Source: Neolentinus lepideus HHB14362 ss-1
Taxonomy: Eukaryota > Basidiomycota > Agaricomycetes > Gloeophyllales > Gloeophyllaceae
DNA: 64,000 bases
Assembly (NCBI GenBank): GCA_001632425.1
Contig: KV425579.1
Coordinates: forward strand, 158,334-222,333
Direction of reading: 5' to 3'
The notes beneath the pieces were generated by a model, which ran no database searches, was not told where the DNA came from, and worked only from the letters and a program-made list of their open reading frames with translations. Shown piece by piece: positions 58,623 to 64,000 of the stretch. The position numbers were made by a program, and so were the translations under genes. Position 1 is the stretch's first letter. The number at the start of each line of letters is the position of its first letter.

Positions 58623-59455
58623 CGACAGTCTCGCAGTGCAAGCCAAATGACGTGACCGATCGCAGGCTCCTATTAGAGAAAAGCTTTTATGATAGTTGTA
58701 ATTGTCCAGACCGCTGGGTCAGTGGCGTGATGCAGCGATCAATGATCATCAGGACATCGGCTGTTTCATCCCCATTTCCAACTGCTTGCATTTGAACATT
58801 AAAAATATTTCTCATTTTTATTTATGGAGCCTCCGCCATCTGATTCTAAGTATCGCCTAGATAAGCTCGAAATCTATCAATGCACGGGCGCTCAGGGTGG
58901 CGGTTGTAATGTAGAGAAGTTCATTAATATTACGGTAAGTATGAAGGCACAATTAGGCAGATAGGCAGACCGGAGACTTGGCGTCTGCATGAAGATATAT
59001 ACAGCTGCGAAAAGCAAGTGAATTTACCAGTAGTATTTGCATTGACTGTGGCTTTCGACTGTGGCTGTTGCCTTCTCGATTGAAATTCCAGGCTTCCATG
59101 CTTGGGATTTCTTCCCTCCTCGTTGAGCTTGTCACCCCAAAGTATATTTCGTGAGATAAACGTGCAGAAATGCAGAATACTCTCCCTTATCTTCCAACGT
59201 GTGCGCCTTAATAATCGGCGGCTTCATTTACTCGGATCTGCCAATATCAGTGGGGAGATTGACAGCTGTCAATCAAGCACAGCAGTTGCGCCACAAAGGG
59301 TTGCCGGATCAATTCAGTCGTACCGGTGCGGTCGCAGGTAATTCCATCTTGTCCAGCGACTGCAACGTTCGTGCGTTCGACACCGACAGGTGAATCACCA
59401 GCTCTCCTTGCAATGCGCGCCGTACTGAAATTTGCGCCCTTAGGCGTGAGCCATC
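58623..59455. other. Intergenic stretch
   Basis: Only short frames. It lies between the UstYa-like gene and the small membrane protein. Confidence 0.4.
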
Positions 59456-59734
59456 ATGTCAGACCATTATATCCCACTGACTCAGGTCGAGAACGAGGAG
59501 GGCAAAGAAAGCGATGTTTCGCTCTTCTCGTACCGTCGTCCATCCTCAATCTCGTTATTCCTTTCTCCTCTCGCACTGGCGCTCATCCTCATTGCGCTCC
59601 TCGCCGTCAACTTCCTTTGTCTTGCGCTCATCACGAAGCAGGTCAAGCTAGTCTCAGAAGCCGTCACTGCGCATATCGACTTCCGCGCGACGCGAGACTT
59701 GCCCCGTCCCGACCCATATGATGGAGTGTTCTGA
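59456..59734 (+). CDS. Small single-pass membrane protein, 92 aa
   Basis: An intronless 92-codon frame with a good start context (catcATGtc). An acidic N-terminus (MSDHYIPLTQVENEEGKESD) is followed by one long hydrophobic segment, LFLSPLALALILIALLAVNFLCLALI (about 34-59), then KQVKLVSEAVTAHIDFRATRD and the end LPRPDPYDGVF. The LPRPDPYDG ending is one I recall from small basidiomycete membrane proteins, but I cannot name the family. Type II topology is a guess. It might be an accessory of the UstYa neighbourhood, without proof. Confidence 0.6.
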   Translation: MSDHYIPLTQVENEEGKESDVSLFSYRRPSSISLFLSPLALALILIALLAVNFLCLALITKQVKLVSEAVTAHIDFRATRDLPRPDPYDGVF

Positions 59735-60379
59735 GGCGGACCCAACTCAGTCGATAGATAGGACTGAGGAAGCACACGTATGGGTGTCTAGTGAGGAGTT
59801 CTCGATTCAATCATACGCATCAATCCAACATCACGCTCCACAACAACCGCAGGTGTCTGATTATCTGCAGCGGAGGGCAGTGAGGATGTAATGTGGGGTT
59901 GTTGTTGGTAGATAGTTCAGGCAAATGGGGCGCATGGATAGCATAGTCCAGAGCTGCCAGTACCGTAGGTCTTCGATGGGTGAGCGGCACCGAAGCGCGA
60001 TGAAAGTGCGCGAAACGGAACTATAACGATGCCACGCGCGTCATATGGCTTCTTCCGGTTGCACGGGTGGTATCTGTAACACCTTCTTCCATCCCCTGGT
60101 CGCTTCGGTCAGGCTTCTGGTCCTTCTGATATTGGATTTGCATGCCAAGTGCGTAAAAACAGAACATGTAAGGACTGTTCTGATTGGACGGCGAGCGTCA
60201 TGTCGCCGAATAACAACTAAGGTTAGACGCCCGTAGCTCCGAAGAACACAGCAATTTATAGCATAGCTTGCGCGCACACTATATAAACGCGGTCCTGGCA
60301 ACACCAGCGTTTCTCTCCTCACCACCAGGTCTTTATACACCCGACACCAGTCACTCGTTGTACATTCAACAGACTCACG
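59735..60379. other. Intergenic stretch with strong promoter at its end
   Basis: No coding signal. The last 100 bases contain a TATA box for the small peptide gene. Confidence 0.5.
60280..60287 (+). promoter_or_regulatory. TATA box of the 50-aa secreted peptide gene
   Basis: TATATAAA about 95 bases upstream of the ATG at 60380. It leaves a leader of about 65 bases. Confidence 0.65.
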
Positions 60380-60584
60380 ATGCGTGCCGCTCTTGTCTGC
60401 TCCGTCCTTTTGGCCCTCGTCATGTCCGTGGTTGCGGCGCCTGCTCCCGCACAATTGGAAGGTACGTACGGCGTCCTTGTAGGTCGTACATAAGTTGACC
60501 AAACTGCTTGCAGCTCGTGTTGCAGATGCAGGTGACGGTTTCCTCTTCGGAGGCCATGTCCACCAGGAAGTCGAGTCAAAGTAA
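60380..60584 (+). CDS. Small secreted peptide, 50 aa
   Basis: Two exons (60380-60461, 60514-60584) flank a 52-bp GT-AG intron and give 50 residues. Residues 1-20 (MRAALVCSVLLALVMSVVAA) are a textbook signal peptide, with cleavage expected at VVAA-PAPA. The remaining 30 residues run APAQLEARVADAGDGFLFGG then HVHQEVESK. They contain a Gly/Phe core GDGFLFGG and no cysteine. It could be a secreted signal or a RiPP-like precursor; the Arg after LEA could be a processing site, but no KR or KK Kex2 site or repeated core is present. A UstYa-like gene lies 1.8 kb away. Function is inference; the gene model is good. Confidence 0.7.
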
Positions 60585-63500
60585 ACATTTCTGTAAGCAG
60601 CCTTCTGTCTGCTTACGCGATCTTGAGCTCATGACTGAACGAATGTCTATCTGTTAGCTTCCGACCCCTTCCATTCAAGACTGTATCCGCGTTATCTCTG
60701 CGATATTATTAGAGGGAGTGGCGTGCTGTATTATAATTATATATCCACGTCCGACGGATTGCTTTGACCTTGTCGCGTTCTTGTGTCCGGTTTAACACAG
60801 TTTTTGAATTTGAATTTGATCTCGAGCCTTGTGGATACACCGTATGACTATCCAACAAACAGTACTTTTGGTTTTGCAACGATCCTGTACTCTGCGTTGC
60901 GATTGAGCTCCACAAGAACAATAACGGAGATGATGCATTGTCTTCCCATCCAAAGTTAGAATGGCGGCGACTGAAGTCATATACGGCAAGTCAAGAGAAG
61001 ATGCACGACCGACCATATCAACGCTTCGAATTGATGAAATGGAATGACGGTATCTCGAGGTGCTAACAGCGGACTTAGCGACTTGGCTGCATATCAATGA
61101 TAAACGACGAGATGCTCACAGACCTCCGGACCCAGTTAATGAGTATCATGATGGGTGCTCGAATGTCGAGCTCAGATCAAAACAGAGCGACGCAGTGATG
61201 TTCCAGGATATGTCAGATTATTTGATACTTTGATCAATGACGGGGACCACGAGCCTAAGGTGGCGATGATATTCGATGCAAGCGTTTGACAATGAGAGCT
61301 CGACATACGTCTGACCTCACGTTCGCATTCCTGGGACGGTACATTCTCCGGCGTGAATAATCTCCGGTACTTTGCATGCGGGGGTCAGGAAGCACGAATA
61401 ACCATATTGTCAAGTTGCTCCAATCGTTTTCTAAGCGTAAAGAATCGCATGCTTAGAAGCAGTCATTAATGGAGGAGAAGCAGCAGCAGATCAGCTCCGA
61501 GCTTGATAACAAAGGCGGGTGCTTTCCGAGTGGATCTCAGAAGTCAAGAAATGGTCTTGAATGTGCCGTTTGATGCGGGCGCTGTACCTTCTATAGGGAT
61601 GAACGACTGAGAAGTAAAGAGACGTATTACATCCGTCCAAAAATATTGATACATCCTTGGATACGAATGAATGGCCCCTTTTGCGCATCTGAAACCCGAA
61701 CCAGGCCGCTGGACAAATGGCCGTGGGCGGTTGAGATCTCCAGCAATGGAGAAGAACGGGCAAGTATCCCATCAGAAGTAGTGGCGTAGCAATATTCTTT
61801 GTATACGAGGTTCGGTTGGAGTAATGATAGTGCATGAAAGTATTCAGAGCCGGGAAGTTGGAAAGTTTGTGGTGGACTTACCAAAATTCTTCGGGCAATT
61901 TCGCACACTTGCGAGAGCTATTTAGGTTCTCTACGTAGACTATAAGGCGCCTCGGTAGGCAAAGCCTGATAACAACTCTTCGAAGAGTCGTAATCCTAAA
62001 AGATCGCGGGTGAAGTCAGAATTGGGAGGTTGAACGGCGGAATCAAATGCAACCCTGTGTCAGGCGAAGTATAGGAGAGGGACTATGGCAGCATGGACGA
62101 GGGTGAACCGGCGGCCAAATAAGTTGTACGCCTCCCAGCTTATTGCAAGTTGAGCGTTGCAGCGTCTTCCACAAAAACATTGTTTTCGCCCTGAGATTCC
62201 CAGATCCGTAGCTCGGCATCAGGCGACAGAGAATGCTTTTCGGAGTGCTATGTATGCCTAACCTTCATGCTTCATGCTTCAACAAGACTTGGTAGGCCAG
62301 AAGGACAAATGAAATGACGGTCTGCAGCGAGCAGTTGCGAGCCTGATTCGTGCCACAGAGGTCCACGTGGAATCCATGCGAGCCACAAATGCTTCTACTG
62401 AGGCAAGTTCAATATCCTTGTTATCTGTCCCTCAGCAATTCGTTTACCGCCCACCTCAGCTCAGCTACTCTCCTCGGCGCCAATGTATCTATTTTACTCG
62501 CTGGCGTTTATAAACTTCAAACCCTGGGCGTCTTACAGACGACTCGGAATTCCACCTGAGCCGACCTTGTGGCTCCGGAAAGAGGGTCCTTCTGCCTCGC
62601 TGTTAGGCACTGTTCCTCCAACGTCTCACAGTCTGAATTTTAGCGGAGGCTTACGAGGCGAGATACCTGCGTCGCTCCCTGCGATGAGCCGCATTGGATC
62701 GAGAAATATAACTCGATGGCTCAAGGGAGGTCGTCAAGCCCAATGAGCAAGGAGATGGTGCGGATGCAAGCGGTTTCGAAACTGGTAGAGGGCGACAGGC
62801 ATTGCTGGTGAGTAGATAAGCGTGTAACAGCGTACAGAAATTGAAGACATGCTGGTCACGCGATTGAACGATTTCGAGGGGCGCTCGGAGAGCCTTGCTA
62901 AATCCGACAAGTACGCAGGCACTGGATAAGAATGTTGTCAGCTATGCAAAAATACGGGTCATATTTGACAAGGAAGTGTCAGATCGTCGAGGCTCGCCTG
63001 CACGGTGCGGACATGGTCTACCCATGGTCACCATGCTCTTGATTCCGCATCTAGGGACTTTGTACACCGTTCTGTCAGTCTGGGCATGGAGCACCTCCAT
63101 TTGGGTCGATAAATCAACGGCAATGCAGACTGAGATCGGTCTGAACGCGAAAATCTCCAGCGTGAACAAAATAACCTTCAATATTGACACGGGTACGACC
63201 TCTAGACTCAGCGTGCCATTCTCTGAGCTCTAAGGCGAACTGCGAGTGTGTTGGACGCGACTGGACACATCTGTGCGGTCGGTGTCAATGTTCATTGCGC
63301 GTCACATATACTTCGTCGCTTGACTCGCTCCGTCTCCACTAGCGCGACATCTTGCCAATTATGGCTTAAGGATTAAGGCGAAAGGTGTTAGGGAGGATGT
63401 GCTCGGTAATGGAACACCGATATCCCCGATGTTCCATGCATGTCCCCCGTATCGCATCTCTCTTCCAGCCGATACTCAAGTGGGCCTTACATCTATCGCT

Positions 63501-64000
63501 GTTGATACGGGCGAATAGGACGATGTATCTTTGATTTCATCGTTCCTAGGTCATGCCGACTGGGGCCAGCAATGTCAAAGGAATCAGGGATCATGACGAA
63601 GCTGTGTGTCGGCGGATGGCCTTTGAGTGTAGGAAGTGTCGGCCATCCGACAACCGACCAATTGACATATGTATAATTCAAGCGTCTCCGTTATCGCTGC
63701 TGACTATGCTGAGCGCCTACGATCAAGTCCAGAGAGTTCGGCGACACATGACCTCGCGGATCCGACCAGAAGCTCCCCCACCTGTCTCGATCGGATGTCT
63801 CGTGCATCCCGCGCTTATCTCATTCAGCGAAGGTATGTCTCAATAGGATATGTAGCGGCGAATCGTTGGCGACTAGATCCAGGGCTGCTTCCACCTTTCC
63901 AGCGCTTGATCAAAGGGGGTTAGATGAAGACGGCTGCAAGGATGCCCGAACATCATATAAAAAGGGCAGAACGGTGGCCATTGAACCTAGTGCTTACTTC
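60585..64000. other. Gene-poor end of the window
   Basis: No gene I can support over 3.4 kb. Frames up to 114 codons occur but carry no motif. A small hydrophobic frame (63190-62942, minus) starts SILKVILFTLEIFAF and could be part of a membrane protein exon. A TATAAAAAGGG sequence at about 63956-63966 may be the promoter of a gene starting past the window. Confidence 0.4.

Noticed and set aside
63956..63966. Gene start at the right edge from a TATA-like box
   Set aside because: The box is plausible, but the window ends before any start codon could be judged.
1..64000. CRISPR arrays, operons, ribosome binding sites and bacterial terminators
   Set aside because: Dense spliceosomal introns show nuclear fungal DNA, and no regularly spaced short repeats of CRISPR type were seen.

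Overview
The window looks like a nuclear contig from a filamentous basidiomycete, most likely a wood- or litter-associated Agaricomycete. The evidence is the many GT-AG introns of about 50-60 bp, TATA-containing promoters, a GH79 enzyme, a cytochrome P450, a UstYa-like protein, a lineage-type 7TM protein, a membrane-anchored WD40 protein and Copia, Helitron and CACTA-like repeats. All gene models were spliced by eye from raw sequence. Names rest on motif recognition, not on a search.

Layout. 1-8.9 kb is a mobile-element nest. It holds a minus-strand multi-exon gene with paired Cys clusters (12-1838), an LTR/leader-like stretch (1.9-3.1 kb), a truncated Copia gag-protease fragment (3148-4975), a decayed Helitron-type Pif1 helicase (5.6-6.7 kb) and a 2.17 kb CACTA-like element with 55-bp terminal inverted repeats (6695-8865). 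10.4-15.8 kb carries a 63-aa six-cysteine secreted protein and a complete Tudor-SN/SND1 gene. 15.8-19.6 kb is gene-poor with tandem and inverted repeats. 19.7-25.1 kb has a GH79 beta-glucuronidase and a transcription factor with C2H2 fingers, a Zn2Cys6 cluster and a fungal transcription-factor domain.

25.1-28.4 kb is gene-poor and contains a miniature Copia element with near-identical 186/187-bp LTRs. 28.4-35.2 kb carries two divergent short-chain dehydrogenase paralogues with identical exon structure, enclosing a RING-finger gene and a coiled-coil gene that ends in a strict 16-fold GX3 repeat. A 184-bp TA-flanked MITE lies just upstream of the second paralogue. 37-50.5 kb holds a BTB gene, the nonsense-mediated decay factor UPF2, a membrane WD40 protein and an indole-glycerol-phosphate synthase fused to an apparently inactivated PRAI domain, with no glutamine amidotransferase domain. 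51-60.6 kb holds a P450, a 7TM protein, a UstYa-like oxidase, a 92-aa single-pass membrane protein and a 50-aa secreted peptide. This last group could be a small secondary-metabolite or RiPP-type locus. 60.6-64 kb shows no gene I can support.

The genes worth most attention are the (GX3)16 protein, the altered tryptophan enzyme, the UstYa/small-peptide neighbourhood, and the well-bounded mobile elements whose ends and target duplications can be read directly.
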